Positions 9,186 through 17,820 of a DNA stretch of 64,000 bases are shown here, piece after piece. Origin of the DNA: Pseudomonas mosselii (GTDB taxonomy: Bacteria > Pseudomonadota > Gammaproteobacteria > Pseudomonadales > Pseudomonadaceae); contig NZ_QJRP01000007.1 in the NCBI RefSeq assembly GCF_003205295.1, positions 62,001-126,000 on the forward strand, given 5' to 3'. Below the pieces are notes generated by a model. That model saw only the letters and a list, made by a program, of their open reading frames with translations. It made no database searches and was not told the DNA's origin. Positions within the stretch are counted from its first letter, which is position 1; every line of letters begins with the position of its first letter. The position numbers were made by a program, and so were the translations under genes.

Positions 9186-10636
9186 CCACCCTCATGGTGC
9201 AAGGCACCACCTCCGATGCCGGCAAGAGTACGCTGGTCACCGCCCTGTGCCGCTGGCTGCTGCGCCAGGGCGTCGCCGTGGTGCCGTTCAAACCGCAGAA
9301 CATGGCCCTCAACAGCGCCGTGACCGCTGACGGCGGCGAGATCGGCCGCGCCCAGGCGGTGCAGGCCCAGGCCTGCCGGCTGGCGCCGCACACCGACATG
9401 AACCCGGTGCTGCTCAAGCCCAACAGCGACACCGGCGCCCAGGTGATCGTCCATGGCCGGGCGGTGACCAGCATGAACGCCGTGGCCTATCACGACTACA
9501 AGACCATCGCCATGCAGGCGGTGCTGGCGTCCCACGAGCGCCTGAGCGAAGCCTATCCGGTGGTGATGGTCGAAGGCGCCGGCTCCCCTGCGGAGATCAA
9601 CCTGCGCGCCGGTGACATCGCCAACATGGGCTTTGCCGAGGAGGTCGACTGTCCGGTGATCCTGGTGGCCGATATCAACCGGGGCGGCGTGTTCGCCCAC
9701 CTGGTCGGCACCCTTGAGCTGCTGTCGGCAAGCGAGCAGGCGCGGGTCAAGGGCTTCGTCATCAACCGTTTCCGTGGCGACATCGCCTTGCTGCAACCGG
9801 GCCTGGACTGGCTGGAGCAGCGTACCGGCAAGCCGGTGCTGGGTGTGCTGCCCTATGTCACCGACCTGCACCTGGAGGCCGAGGACGGTATCGATACCCG
9901 CCAGGGGACGAAAGGCGAGCGCGTGCTCAAGGTGATCGTCCCGGTGCTGCCGCGTATCAGCAACCACACCGACTTCGACCCGCTGCGCCTGCATCCGCAG
10001 GTGGACCTGCAGTTCATCGGCCCGGGCCAGCCGATTCCCGCTGCCGACCTGATCATCCTGCCCGGCTCCAAGAGCGTGCGCGGCGACCTGGCGCAACTGC
10101 GCGAGCGTGGCTGGGACACCGCCATCGCCCGGCACCTGCGCTACGGCGGCAAGCTCATCGGCATCTGCGGCGGCCTGCAGATGCTCGGTGAGCAGGTGCA
10201 TGATCCACTGGGCCTGGAAGGGCCCGCCGGCTCCAGCGCTGGCCTCGGCCTGCTGGCCTATAGCACTGTGCTGGAGGCCGAGAAGCAGTTGCGCAATGTC
10301 ACAGGCACGCTGTACCTCGAACAGAGCCCGGTGTCGGGTTACGAGATCCATGCCGGTGTCACCCAGGGGCCGGCGCTGGAGTGTCCGGCGGTGCATCTGG
10401 CCGATGGCCGTGCCGACGGCGCCATCAGCGCCGACGGACAGATCCTCGCCACCTACCTGCATGGCCTGTTCGAAGGCAGCCAGTCGTGCGCTGCACTGCT
10501 GCGCTGGGCAGGTCTGGCCGATGTGCAGACCATCGACTACGAGGCCCTGCGCGAACGCGATATCGAGCGCCTGGCCGACCTGGTCGAGCAGCACCTGGAC
10601 ACCGCGCACCTGCGCCAACTGTGTGGAGTCGCCTGA
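9182..10636 (+). CDS. cobQ: Adenosylcobyric acid synthase
   Basis: A 484-residue glutamine-dependent amidase that amidates the b, d, e and g side chains of adenosylcobyrinic acid a,c-diamide. The N-terminus [13 protein letters not shown] is the CobQ-type ATP-binding loop, followed by [11 protein letters not shown]. The C-terminal amidotransferase domain has [12 protein letters not shown] with Cys329 and a late TYLHGLFE. Length matches the family. It overlaps cobC at its start and ends one base before the ATG of cobU, in keeping with a single polycistronic mRNA. Confidence 0.96.
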   Translation: MTTLMVQGTTSDAGKSTLVTALCRWLLRQGVAVVPFKPQNMALNSAVTADGGEIGRAQAVQAQACRLAPHTDMNPVLLKPNSDTGAQVIVHGRAVTSMNAVAYHDYKTIAMQAVLASHERLSEAYPVVMVEGAGSPAEINLRAGDIANMGFAEEVDCPVILVADINRGGVFAHLVGTLELLSASEQARVKGFVINRFRGDIALLQPGLDWLEQRTGKPVLGVLPYVTDLHLEAEDGIDTRQGTKGERVLKVIVPVLPRISNHTDFDPLRLHPQVDLQFIGPGQPIPAADLIILPGSKSVRGDLAQLRERGWDTAIARHLRYGGKLIGICGGLQMLGEQVHDPLGLEGPAGSSAGLGLLAYSTVLEAEKQLRNVTGTLYLEQSPVSGYEIHAGVTQGPALECPAVHLADGRADGAISADGQILATYLHGLFEGSQSCAALLRWAGLADVQTIDYEALRERDIERLADLVEQHLDTAHLRQLCGVA

Positions 10637-10637
10637 C

Positions 10638-11159
10638 ATGCGCAACCTGATCCTTGGCGGCGCCCGTTCGGGCAAGAGCCGCCTGGCCGAGCAACTGGCC
10701 GAGGCCAGTGGCCTGCCGGTGACCTACATCGCCACCAGCCAGCCGCTGGATGGCGAGATGAATGAGCGCGTGCGCCTGCACCGCGAGCGGCGTCCGGCCC
10801 ATTGGGGGCTGGTGGAGGAACCCGTGGCGCTGGCTGATGTGCTGCGCGCGCAAGCCGCGCAAGGGCGCTGCCTGCTGGTGGACTGCCTGACCCTGTGGCT
10901 GACCAACCTGCTGATGCTCGAGGATGACCAGCGCCTGGCGCAGGAGCGCGACGCACTGCTCGAGTGCCTGGCGCAGTTGCCGGGCACCGTCATCCTGGTC
11001 AGCAACGAAACCGGCCTGGGCGTGGTGCCCATGGGCGAACTGACCCGTCGCTACGTCGACCTGGCGGGCACGCTGCACCAGGCTGTGGCCGAACGCTGCC
11101 AGCGCGTGGTGCTGACCGTGGCCGGCCTCCCTCTCATGCTCAAAGGACCTGCCCTATGA
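10638..11159 (+). CDS. cobU: Bifunctional adenosylcobinamide kinase / adenosylcobinamide-phosphate guanylyltransferase
   Basis: A 173-residue enzyme that phosphorylates adenosylcobinamide and then transfers GMP from GTP to give adenosylcobinamide-GDP. The N-terminal P-loop GGARSGKS is at residues 7-14. Further family motifs are [29 protein letters not shown] and [20 protein letters not shown]. The ATG at 10638 is one base after the cobQ stop; an upstream in-frame extension would run through cobQ and is not used. The stop overlaps the cobT start (ATGA). Called cobP in P. aeruginosa naming. Confidence 0.95.
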   Translation: MRNLILGGARSGKSRLAEQLAEASGLPVTYIATSQPLDGEMNERVRLHRERRPAHWGLVEEPVALADVLRAQAAQGRCLLVDCLTLWLTNLLMLEDDQRLAQERDALLECLAQLPGTVILVSNETGLGVVPMGELTRRYVDLAGTLHQAVAERCQRVVLTVAGLPLMLKGPAL

Positions 11160-12211
11160 CCCAGATCTGGTGGCGTGACGCCTGCCAACCCCTCGACACC
11201 GCCGCCATGGATCAGGCCCGCGCCCGTCAGCAGCAACTGACCAAACCGGCCGGCTCCCTCGGCCAGCTCGAAGACCTGGCGATTCGCCTGGCCGGCTTGC
11301 AAGGGCGCGAGCGTCCCAGCCTGGAACGCATCGCCATCACGGTCTTTGCCGGTGACCATGGCGTGGTGGAAGAGGGCATCTCGGCCTACCCGCAGGCGGT
11401 GACCGGGCAGATGCTGCGCAATTTCGTCGGCGGTGGCGCGGCGATCAGCGTGCTGGCGCGTCAACTGGATGCTCAACTGGAGGTGGTCGACCTCGGTACC
11501 ATCGACCCGACGCTGCAACTGCCCGGTGTCCATCACCTGAACCTCGGGCCCGGCACCGCCAACTTTGCCCGTCAGCCGGCGATGACCGACGCGCAATTGG
11601 CCGCGGCGTTGCAGGCGGGGCGCGACAGTGCCCTGCGCGCACTCGACAATGGCACCCAGTTGTTCATCGGCGGCGAAATGGGCATCGGCAACACCACCGC
11701 CGCAGCGGCACTGGCCAGTACGTTGCTGGGCTGCCCGGCGTGTGAGCTGAGCGGGCCGGGCACCGGCCTGGACAGCGCCGGCGTGCGGCACAAGGCCGAA
11801 GTGATCGAACGTGCCCTGGTGCTGCACGGCCTGCGCGCCGACCAGCCGCTGCAGGCGCTGGCCTGTGTCGGGGGCTTCGAGATCGCCGCCCTGGCCGGTG
11901 CCTACCTGGCGTGTGCCCAGCACGGCGTGGCGGTGTTGGTCGATGGCTTTATCTGCAGTGTCGCCGCCTTGGTGGCGGTACGCCTCAATCCGCAGTGCCG
12001 CTCCTGGCTGCTGTTCGCCCACCAGGGCGCCGAGCCGGGGCACAAGGCCCTGCTGGCGGCCCTGGAGGCACAGCCGCTGCTGGCCCTGGGCCTGCGCCTG
12101 GGCGAGGGCAGCGGCGCGGCACTGGCGGTCCCGCTGATCCGCCTGGCCTGCGCCCTGCACGGGCAGATGGCGACCTTCGCCGAGGCGGCAGTGGCGGATC
12201 GCCCGGCATGA
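11156..12211 (+). CDS. cobT: Nicotinate-nucleotide-dimethylbenzimidazole phosphoribosyltransferase
   Basis: A 351-residue cytosolic enzyme that makes alpha-ribazole-5'-phosphate from dimethylbenzimidazole and nicotinate mononucleotide. Motifs seen are [52 protein letters not shown] and SGPGTGLD. These cover the base-binding and NaMN-binding regions, and the catalytic Glu expected near the C-terminal end is in the [18 protein letters not shown] segment. The start overlaps cobU and the stop overlaps the next gene, both as ATGA. It uses the product of bluB three genes upstream. Confidence 0.96.
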   Translation: MTQIWWRDACQPLDTAAMDQARARQQQLTKPAGSLGQLEDLAIRLAGLQGRERPSLERIAITVFAGDHGVVEEGISAYPQAVTGQMLRNFVGGGAAISVLARQLDAQLEVVDLGTIDPTLQLPGVHHLNLGPGTANFARQPAMTDAQLAAALQAGRDSALRALDNGTQLFIGGEMGIGNTTAAAALASTLLGCPACELSGPGTGLDSAGVRHKAEVIERALVLHGLRADQPLQALACVGGFEIAALAGAYLACAQHGVAVLVDGFICSVAALVAVRLNPQCRSWLLFAHQGAEPGHKALLAALEAQPLLALGLRLGEGSGAALAVPLIRLACALHGQMATFAEAAVADRPA

Positions 12212-12777
12212 TCCTCGAACTGCTGCGCCATGGCGAGACGCAATTGGGTGGCGGCCTGCGCGGTAGCCTCGACGACGCCCTGACCGAGACCGGATGGGCG
12301 CAGATGCGCCAGGCTGTCGCCGAGGCCGGCCCTTGGGATGTGCTGGTCAGTTCGCCGTTGCAGCGCTGTGCGGCGTTCGCCGATGAGCTGGGTGCACGCC
12401 TGGACCTGCCGGTGCTGCGCGAGGCCGGTGTGCGCGAGCTGCATTTTGGTGAGTGGGAAGGGCAGAGCGCCGCGCAGATCATGCAGGTCGATGCCGATGC
12501 CCTGGGACAGTTCTGGAATGACCCTTATGCCTTCACCCCGCCGGGCGGCGAGCGGGTGCTGGAGTTTGCCCAACGGGTGCTGGATGCGGTCGAGGGCTTG
12601 CGCCGCAGGTATGCGGGCCAGCGCGTGCTGCTGGTCACCCACGGCGGAGTGATGCGGCTGTTGCTGGCGCGGGCGCGTGGCTTGCCGCGTGAGCAATTGC
12701 TGCAGGTCGAGGTCGGGCATGGGGCGCTGGTGCGCCTGCTGCTGGATAACGACGGCCAGATGCGCGAGGTGGGTTGA
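12208..12777 (+). CDS. Alpha-ribazole-5'-phosphate phosphatase-like histidine phosphatase
   Basis: A 189-residue histidine phosphatase (phosphoglycerate-mutase-like fold). The N-terminal LLRHGET holds the phospho-accepting His8; [12 protein letters not shown] and [14 protein letters not shown] hold the other catalytic Glu and His. In enterobacteria the CobC phosphatase of this family removes the 5'-phosphate of alpha-ribazole phosphate or of adenosylcobalamin 5'-phosphate. Placement between cobT and cobS, with four-base overlap at the start and only one base before cobS, strongly supports that job. The gene symbol is left blank to avoid confusion with the decarboxylase upstream. Confidence 0.9.
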   Translation: MILELLRHGETQLGGGLRGSLDDALTETGWAQMRQAVAEAGPWDVLVSSPLQRCAAFADELGARLDLPVLREAGVRELHFGEWEGQSAAQIMQVDADALGQFWNDPYAFTPPGGERVLEFAQRVLDAVEGLRRRYAGQRVLLVTHGGVMRLLLARARGLPREQLLQVEVGHGALVRLLLDNDGQMREVG

Positions 12778-12778
12778 G

Positions 12779-13513
12779 ATGCTGCCGTTCTGGATCGCCC
12801 TGCAGTTCCTCAGCAGCCTGCCGGTGCGCTTGCCGGGCATGCCGGCGCCCCGGGAGATGGGGCGTTCGCTGCTGTGCTATCCGCTGGTGGGGCTGCTGTT
12901 CGGCCTGTTGTTGTGGCTGGCCAGCCATCTGCTGCAAGGCACCGCGGCACCGTTGCACGCGGCCTTGCTGCTGGCGCTGTGGGTGCTGCTCAGCGGCGCG
13001 CTGCACCTGGACGGCCTGGCCGACAGCGCCGATGCATGGCTGGGGGGCTTTGGCGATCGCGAACGCACCTTGCAGATCATGAAGGATCCGCGCAGCGGGC
13101 CGATTGCCGTGGTCACGCTGGTGCTGGTGCTGCTGCTGAAGTTCTGTGCGCTGTGGGTGCTGGTCGAACAGGGAGCGGGTGGCCTGCTGGTGCTGGCGCC
13201 GGTGGTGGGGCGGGCGGCGATGCTTGGGTTGTTCCTCGGCACGCCCTACGTGCGTGCGGGTGGGCTGGGTGCGGCCTTGGCCGAACACCTGCCCCGGCGC
13301 GGTGCGGGCTGGGTATTGCTGGGCTGTGCACTGGCCGGCTTGGCGCTGGGAGGCTGGGCGGTGCTGTGGCCACTGCTGGCGGCGTTGGTGGTATTCGTGT
13401 GGCTGCGTCGGCTGATGTGCCGTCGACTGGGGGGAACCACGGGGGACACGGCCGGGGCGTTGCTGGAACTGCTGGAGTTGACGGTGGTGGTCACCTTGGC
13501 TCTGCTCGTATAG
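12779..13513 (+). CDS. cobS: Adenosylcobinamide-GDP ribazoletransferase (cobalamin synthase)
   Basis: A 244-residue polytopic inner-membrane enzyme that joins adenosylcobinamide-GDP to alpha-ribazole (phosphate), the last step of the pathway. The conserved segment HLDGLADSADAWLGG is at about residues 75-90, followed by RTLQIMKDPRSGPIAV. Six or seven hydrophobic helices are visible. The ATG at 12779 follows the preceding stop by one base; the longer in-frame extension lies inside the phosphatase gene. This is the tenth and last gene of the riboswitch-headed operon; called cobV in P. aeruginosa. Confidence 0.95.
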   Translation: MLPFWIALQFLSSLPVRLPGMPAPREMGRSLLCYPLVGLLFGLLLWLASHLLQGTAAPLHAALLLALWVLLSGALHLDGLADSADAWLGGFGDRERTLQIMKDPRSGPIAVVTLVLVLLLKFCALWVLVEQGAGGLLVLAPVVGRAAMLGLFLGTPYVRAGGLGAALAEHLPRRGAGWVLLGCALAGLALGGWAVLWPLLAALVVFVWLRRLMCRRLGGTTGDTAGALLELLELTVVVTLALLV

Positions 13514-13613
13514 CACCCACAGGGGCAGGATGTGTCCTGCATGGATCTCGGAAACCATCCCCACGTATTGCGCTTATCCTCGTTCGCTCCTCAAAACCAC
13601 CAGGAACCTCGCC

Positions 13614-14804
13614 ATGCACCACTGGATACTCGCCAGCCTGCTGGCCCTTGCCGCCATACCCGCCACCGCCGCCGACCTGATCGATTTCTGGAGCACTCCA
13701 CGCCACGGCGGCAACAGTTTCAACCGCCTGCCCCCGGACCAGGCGTACTTCGATGCGCTGAAAGGCTACGGCGCCAGCTGGGTGCGGCTTTCGTACGATA
13801 AATGGCAGCCGGCCGAACGCGATTTCCTGCTGGGCAACGCCGACGATTACCAGGGGTTGGCCGATGCCGACCTGAAGCAGCTCATCGCGGTGCTTGACCG
13901 TGCCCACGCCGCCGGCCTCAAGGTGGTCATCACACCGCTGTCGCTCCCCGGCATGCGCTGGGCGCAGAACAACCAGAACCGCTTCGACGACCGGCTGTGG
14001 CAGGACAAGCGTTACTGGACCCAGTCCGCCCGTTTCTGGCGAGACGTTGCCCAGGCCCTCAAGGACCACCCGGCCGTTGCCGCCTACAACCTTGTCAACG
14101 AGCCTGCACCAGAGAAGCAGGGAAACCTGGCCGAGCACGCCGATCTCGATCTGATGAAGCAGTGGTACACCCGCGAGCAGGGCGGAGCGCGTGACCTGCC
14201 GGCGCTCTATCGGCAGTTGGTGGCAGCGATCCGTGAGGTCGACGGCAAGACGCCGATCATGGTCGATGCCGGCTGGTACGCCGCCGCCGATGCCTTCGGC
14301 TACTGGCCCAAGGCCCTGGAGGATGAGCGTGTGCTCTACAGCGTGCATATGTACGAGCCCTATGCCGCCACCAGCGCGCCCAATCTTGCACGCCAGCAAC
14401 CTTTCGCCTATCCGGGGCCGGTCCCGTTTGCCGGGCAGACCCGGCAGTGGGATGCCGAGCAGGTTGCCCGCTACCTGCAGCAACCAGTGGATTGGGCCGA
14501 TTCGATCAAGTTGCCGCGTTCACGGTTGGTGGTCGGCGAGTTCGGCTGCATGCGCCGGTTGCCCGGGTGCCGACCCTACCTGGAGGATGTGCTCACGGTC
14601 TTGGATCGCCAGCAACTGCATTGGGCCTTCTACAGCTTCCGCGAGGACAGTTGGGATGGCATGGATTACGAATTGGGTTCGGCCAAGGTGCCGTGGCGCT
14701 ATTGGCAAGCTATCGAAAAGGCAGCGCCGGACCCCTTGCCGCGCAAGGCCACGCCCGAGTTCGAACCGATCCGTCGACGCCTGCAGCCTCAATCGACACC
14801 GTGA
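13614..14804 (+). CDS. Secreted glycoside hydrolase family 5-like protein
   Basis: A 396-residue protein with a signal peptide (MHHWILASLLALAAIPATA). The mature part looks like a GH5 (clan A) TIM barrel: GASWVRLSYDKW early, the acid/base Glu163 in YNLVNEPAP, SVHMYEPYAAT, and the nucleophile Glu309 in VVGEFGCMR, ending near WDGMDYELGS. Such enzymes hydrolyse beta-glucans or related beta-linked polysaccharides; the substrate cannot be told from the sequence. The ATG at 13614 has AGGAA upstream and gives the signal peptide. It is 100 bp after cobS and may have its own promoter. Confidence 0.85.
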   Translation: MHHWILASLLALAAIPATAADLIDFWSTPRHGGNSFNRLPPDQAYFDALKGYGASWVRLSYDKWQPAERDFLLGNADDYQGLADADLKQLIAVLDRAHAAGLKVVITPLSLPGMRWAQNNQNRFDDRLWQDKRYWTQSARFWRDVAQALKDHPAVAAYNLVNEPAPEKQGNLAEHADLDLMKQWYTREQGGARDLPALYRQLVAAIREVDGKTPIMVDAGWYAAADAFGYWPKALEDERVLYSVHMYEPYAATSAPNLARQQPFAYPGPVPFAGQTRQWDAEQVARYLQQPVDWADSIKLPRSRLVVGEFGCMRRLPGCRPYLEDVLTVLDRQQLHWAFYSFREDSWDGMDYELGSAKVPWRYWQAIEKAAPDPLPRKATPEFEPIRRRLQPQSTP

Positions 14805-14827
14805 AATTTCTTGCAACATCCATAATG

Positions 14828-14841
14828 CGGGTATATACACA
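14828..14841. promoter_or_regulatory. Probable MarR operator upstream of its own gene
   Basis: CGGGTATATACACA at 14828-14841 shares CGGGTATATAC with the perfect palindrome at 15269-15282. It sits six bases before the ATG of the MarR gene, which suggests autoregulation. Binding is inferred from position and match only. Confidence 0.6.
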
Positions 14842-14846
14842 TATCC

Positions 14847-15251
14847 ATGCTGACCAGTGAATGCATCTGTACCCATCTGCGTCGTGCCGCCCGTGGGGTG
14901 AGCCGACATTACGACGAGGCCCTTGCCGGCTTCGGCATCAATGTCGCGCAGTTTTCCCTGCTGCGCCATGTACAGCGCCTCGACCGCCCCAGCATCACTT
15001 GCCTGGCCGAGGCCATGGGCCTGGAGCGCAGCACTTTGGGCCGCAACCTCAAGGTGCTCGAGGCCGATGGCCTGGTGCGTCTTGCCGACGGCGACGACCA
15101 GCGTAACCGCGTGGTGCTGCTGAGCGAAGCGGGCAGGGCGCGCCTGGACGCCGCCTACCCGGCTTGGCAGCAGGCCCAGGCACAGTTGGTGGAGCGGCTG
15201 GGCGAAAGCCAGCGTGACGAGTTGGTACGCTTGCTGGAGCAGCTTGCCTGA
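14847..15251 (+). CDS. MarR-family transcriptional regulator
   Basis: A 134-residue winged-helix protein. Visible are the N-terminal dimerisation helices, the recognition region ITCLAEAMGLERSTLGRNLKVLEADGLV (about residues 50-77), and the wing LADGDDQRNRVVLLSEAGR. A cysteine in the N-terminal SECICTHLRRA could be redox-responsive, but that is speculation. It precedes an MFS transporter gene in the same direction by about 65 bp. Matching palindromic sites lie before both genes, so it probably represses itself and the transporter until an unknown ligand binds. Confidence 0.9.
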   Translation: MLTSECICTHLRRAARGVSRHYDEALAGFGINVAQFSLLRHVQRLDRPSITCLAEAMGLERSTLGRNLKVLEADGLVRLADGDDQRNRVVLLSEAGRARLDAAYPAWQQAQAQLVERLGESQRDELVRLLEQLA

Positions 15252-15268
15252 ACGACCACGATAGAAAG

Positions 15269-15282
15269 CGGGTATATACCCG
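15269..15282. promoter_or_regulatory. Perfect 14-bp palindrome, MarR operator candidate
   Basis: CGGGTATATACCCG is fully self-complementary. It lies 34 bases before the MFS transporter ATG and shares its left 11 bases with the site in front of the MarR gene at 14828. Position and symmetry fit a repressor operator overlapping the transporter promoter. Confidence 0.7.
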
Positions 15283-15315
15283 TATCAACCTTGCGATGGG
15301 CTGGAGACAACGACA

Positions 15316-16518
15316 ATGACTTCCCTTTGGCGGAGCAGCGGTTGGGTACTTCTGGGGGCGGCGCTGATCCTCGCGCTGTCGCTGGGGGTGCGGCATGGTT
15401 TCGGCCTGTTCCTGGCGCCGATGAGCGCCGATTTCGGCTGGGGCCGTGAGGTATTCGCCTTCGCCATCGCCCTGCAGAACCTGATCTGGGGCCTGGCCCA
15501 GCCGTTCACGGGTGCCCTGGCCGACCGCCTGGGCGCGGCCAAGGTGGTGGTCATCGGCGGCATTCTCTACGCAGTCGGCCTGGCGATGATGGCCTTTGCC
15601 GATTCGCCCTGGTCGCTGTCGCTCAGCGCCGGCCTGCTGATCGGTATCGGCCTGTCCGGCACTTCGTTCTCGGTGATCCTCGGCGTGGTCGGTCGCGCCG
15701 TGCCGGCGGAGAAGCGCAGCATGGCCATGGGCATCGCCAGCGCCGCCGGCTCCTTCGGCCAGTTCGCCATGCTCCCTGGCACCCTGGGGCTGATCCAGTG
15801 GCTGGGCTGGTCGACAGCCTTGCTGGTGCTGGGCCTGCTGGTGGCGTTGATCGTGCCGTTCGTGGGCATGCTGCGTGATCGCCCGCTACCCAGCCATGGC
15901 GCCGAGCAGACCCTCGGCCAGGCATTGCGTGAGGCGTGCTCGCATTCCGGCTTCTGGTTGCTGGCGCTGGGCTTCTTCGTCTGCGGCTTCCAGGTGGTGT
16001 TCATTGGTGTGCACCTGCCGGCCTACCTGGTCGACCAGCACTTGCCGGCGACTACCGGCACCACCGTGCTGGCGCTGGTCGGCCTGTTCAATATCGTCGG
16101 CACCTACACCGCCGGCTGGCTCGGCGGGCGCATGTCCAAGCCGCGCCTGCTGACCGGCCTGTACCTGCTGCGCGCGGTGGTCATCGTGCTGTTCCTCTGG
16201 GCGCCGGTGACTCAGTTCAGCGCCTACCTGTTCGGTATCGCCATGGGCCTGCTGTGGCTGTCCACGGTACCGCTGACCAATGGCACCGTGGCCACGCTGT
16301 TCGGCGTGCGCAACCTGTCGATGCTCGGCGGCATCGTGTTCCTGTTCCACCAGTTGGGCGCGTTCCTGGGTGGCTGGCTGGGCGGGGTGGTGTATGACCA
16401 GACCGGCAGCTACGACCTGGTGTGGCAGATCTCGATCCTGCTCAGCCTGCTCGCCGCAGCGCTCAACTGGCCGGTGCGCGAGCGTCCGGTCGCCCGCCTG
16501 CAGGCCCAGGCCGCATGA
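15316..16518 (+). CDS. MFS transporter
   Basis: A 400-residue inner-membrane protein with about 12 hydrophobic helices. The loop after helix 2 contains GALADRLGAAKVVVIGG, the MFS motif A. The N-terminus LSLGVRHGFGLFLAPMSADFGWGREVFAFAIALQNL is typical of oxalate/formate- and monocarboxylate-type (MCT-like) Pseudomonas MFS proteins. Substrate unknown. It lies under the probable control of the upstream MarR regulator and overlaps by four bases (ATGA) a 40-codon membrane-protein gene. Confidence 0.9.
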   Translation: MTSLWRSSGWVLLGAALILALSLGVRHGFGLFLAPMSADFGWGREVFAFAIALQNLIWGLAQPFTGALADRLGAAKVVVIGGILYAVGLAMMAFADSPWSLSLSAGLLIGIGLSGTSFSVILGVVGRAVPAEKRSMAMGIASAAGSFGQFAMLPGTLGLIQWLGWSTALLVLGLLVALIVPFVGMLRDRPLPSHGAEQTLGQALREACSHSGFWLLALGFFVCGFQVVFIGVHLPAYLVDQHLPATTGTTVLALVGLFNIVGTYTAGWLGGRMSKPRLLTGLYLLRAVVIVLFLWAPVTQFSAYLFGIAMGLLWLSTVPLTNGTVATLFGVRNLSMLGGIVFLFHQLGAFLGGWLGGVVYDQTGSYDLVWQISILLSLLAAALNWPVRERPVARLQAQAA

Positions 16519-16637
16519 ACGGCCTGCTGAGGCGTGGCCTGCTGCTGGTCGCCGCAGTGCTGGTGCTGGCACTGGTGTGGTGGGGCTGGCACAAGGGCGG
16601 GCTGGCGTTGATGCAGTTGGGCATGAGCCTGTGTTAA
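16515..16637 (+). CDS. Small membrane protein (40 aa) coupled to the MFS gene
   Basis: A 40-codon gene whose ATG overlaps the stop of the MFS transporter (ATGA at 16515-16518). The predicted peptide starts MNGLLRRG and then has one hydrophobic helix, [17 protein letters not shown], followed by a short tail ending in Cys. Positive residues before the helix predict an N-in orientation. The overlap, the codon use like its neighbours and the sensible membrane topology support a real gene. It may be a small accessory of the transporter; function unknown. Confidence 0.6.
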   Translation: MNGLLRRGLLLVAAVLVLALVWWGWHKGGLALMQLGMSLC

Positions 16638-16644
16638 GCGCTAC

Positions 16645-16672
16645 CCTGCACATTCAAGGAATCATGTGCAGG
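16645..16672 (+). promoter_or_regulatory. Hairpin covering the ribosome binding site of the glutathione peroxidase gene
   Basis: CCTGCACAT at 16645-16653 pairs perfectly with ATGTGCAGG at 16664-16672, leaving a 10-base loop. The right arm contains the first part of the Shine-Dalgarno AGGAG (16670-16674) that serves the ATG at 16684. The structure could limit translation, or could be a remnant terminator of the upstream operon; no T-run follows. Confidence 0.45.
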
Positions 16673-16683
16673 AGACCGATATC

Positions 16684-17235
16684 ATGCATGCGCGTTGGCT
16701 GACCCTCCCCCTGCTGGCCCTGGCCGCCGCCACTTCGAGCTGGGCGGCCGATTGCCCGGCGCTGCTCCAGGGCAGCCTGCCGGAGCTGCGCGGCAAGGAG
16801 CAGATCGACCTGTGCCAGCGCTTTGCCGGCAAGCCGCTGGTGGTGATCAACACCGCCAGCTACTGTGGCTTCGCCCCGCAGTTCGAAGGGCTCGAAGCGA
16901 CCTACAAGAACTACCGCGAACAGGGCCTGGAAATGCTCGGCGTGCCGTCCAACGACTTCAAGCAGGAAGACGCCGACAGCGACAAGACCGCCAAGGTCTG
17001 CTACGCCAACTACGGCGTGACCTTCACCATGACCAAGGCCCAGCCGGTGCGCGGCAAGGACGCGATCCCGCTGTTCGTCGAGCTGGCCCGGCAGAGCAGC
17101 GCGCCGAAGTGGAATTTCTACAAGTACGTGGTGGATCGCAAGGGTAAGGTGATCGGCAACTTCTCCAGCCTGACCAAGCCGGACGATCCGGCGTTCAGGG
17201 CGGCGATCGACAAGGCGATTGCTTCGCAGCCTTGA
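16684..17235 (+). CDS. Periplasmic glutathione peroxidase-like protein
   Basis: A 183-residue protein with a signal peptide ending near SSWA, so it acts in the periplasm. The thioredoxin-fold GPx core shows [15 protein letters not shown] with the peroxidatic Cys61 (Cys, not selenocysteine), then [10 protein letters not shown] where most family members have FPCNQF, and [16 protein letters not shown] near the C-terminus. The missing second Cys of the FPCNQF box is a difference from typical bacterial GPx. It likely reduces peroxides with thiols. The ATG at 16684 follows AGGAG; an upstream in-frame GTG at 16666 would lengthen the signal peptide. Confidence 0.85.
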   Translation: MHARWLTLPLLALAAATSSWAADCPALLQGSLPELRGKEQIDLCQRFAGKPLVVINTASYCGFAPQFEGLEATYKNYREQGLEMLGVPSNDFKQEDADSDKTAKVCYANYGVTFTMTKAQPVRGKDAIPLFVELARQSSAPKWNFYKYVVDRKGKVIGNFSSLTKPDDPAFRAAIDKAIASQP

Positions 17236-17443
17236 GCCAATAGGTCCAGAGTGGGGGTCGGTCGGCTGATCTGATACTTTTACCCCGCCCTATGGCGAAT
17301 CATCGATCGCTCCTGGGTCAAGGCTGGCCTATTGTGGCGAGCCGCGGGAGGGGTTAACGGGTAATTGTCATTTGGGTAATGGGCACCGTACCTACAATCC
17401 TTGTATTGCTCGTTTTCATTCGCCGGATAGGCACGTGTGTCGA

Positions 17444-17704
17444 CTACTCCGGGTGCACCGTCAGCGCCACCAATCGAATGACGACTGGTCGCACCATCAG
17501 TACACAGAAAAACGCCACGGGCATCGCCAGCTGGTACGCCTTGAGTACGTTGTGCAGGTAGTCGGCAGCGACCCCGCCATTGGCGGCGGTAATCACGAAG
17601 CACATCAACAATGCCATGATCGCTGACATGTAGAACGCGAACACATAGGGCGTGGCGCCTGCGCGTAATTTGCGACGATTACGGATCGAGGACAATTCGG
17701 TCAT
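17444..17704 (-). CDS. DUF2798 family small membrane protein
   Basis: An 86-residue protein with two hydrophobic helices (about residues 22-42 and 58-80). The pattern of FAFYMSAIMALLMCFVITA followed by AYQLAMPVAFFCVLMVRPVVIRLVALTV is that of the DUF2798 family, of unknown function. It is divergent from the LysR gene that starts 117 bp away, and the shared spacer could carry promoters for both, so the LysR protein may control it. The rest of the spacer toward the peroxidase gene (17236-17443) shows no gene. Confidence 0.8.
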   Translation of the reverse strand: MTELSSIRNRRKLRAGATPYVFAFYMSAIMALLMCFVITAANGGVAADYLHNVLKAYQLAMPVAFFCVLMVRPVVIRLVALTVHPE

Positions 17705-17820
17705 GGGGGCCTCTGTTCGAATGAATGGGCGTGCAGGTTAACAAGGGCTGTACGCAACGCTGTAGACCCTCTTCACTGAGTTCTTTATAAAGAGAAACTT
17801 ACGAATCAGACAGGCACTCC

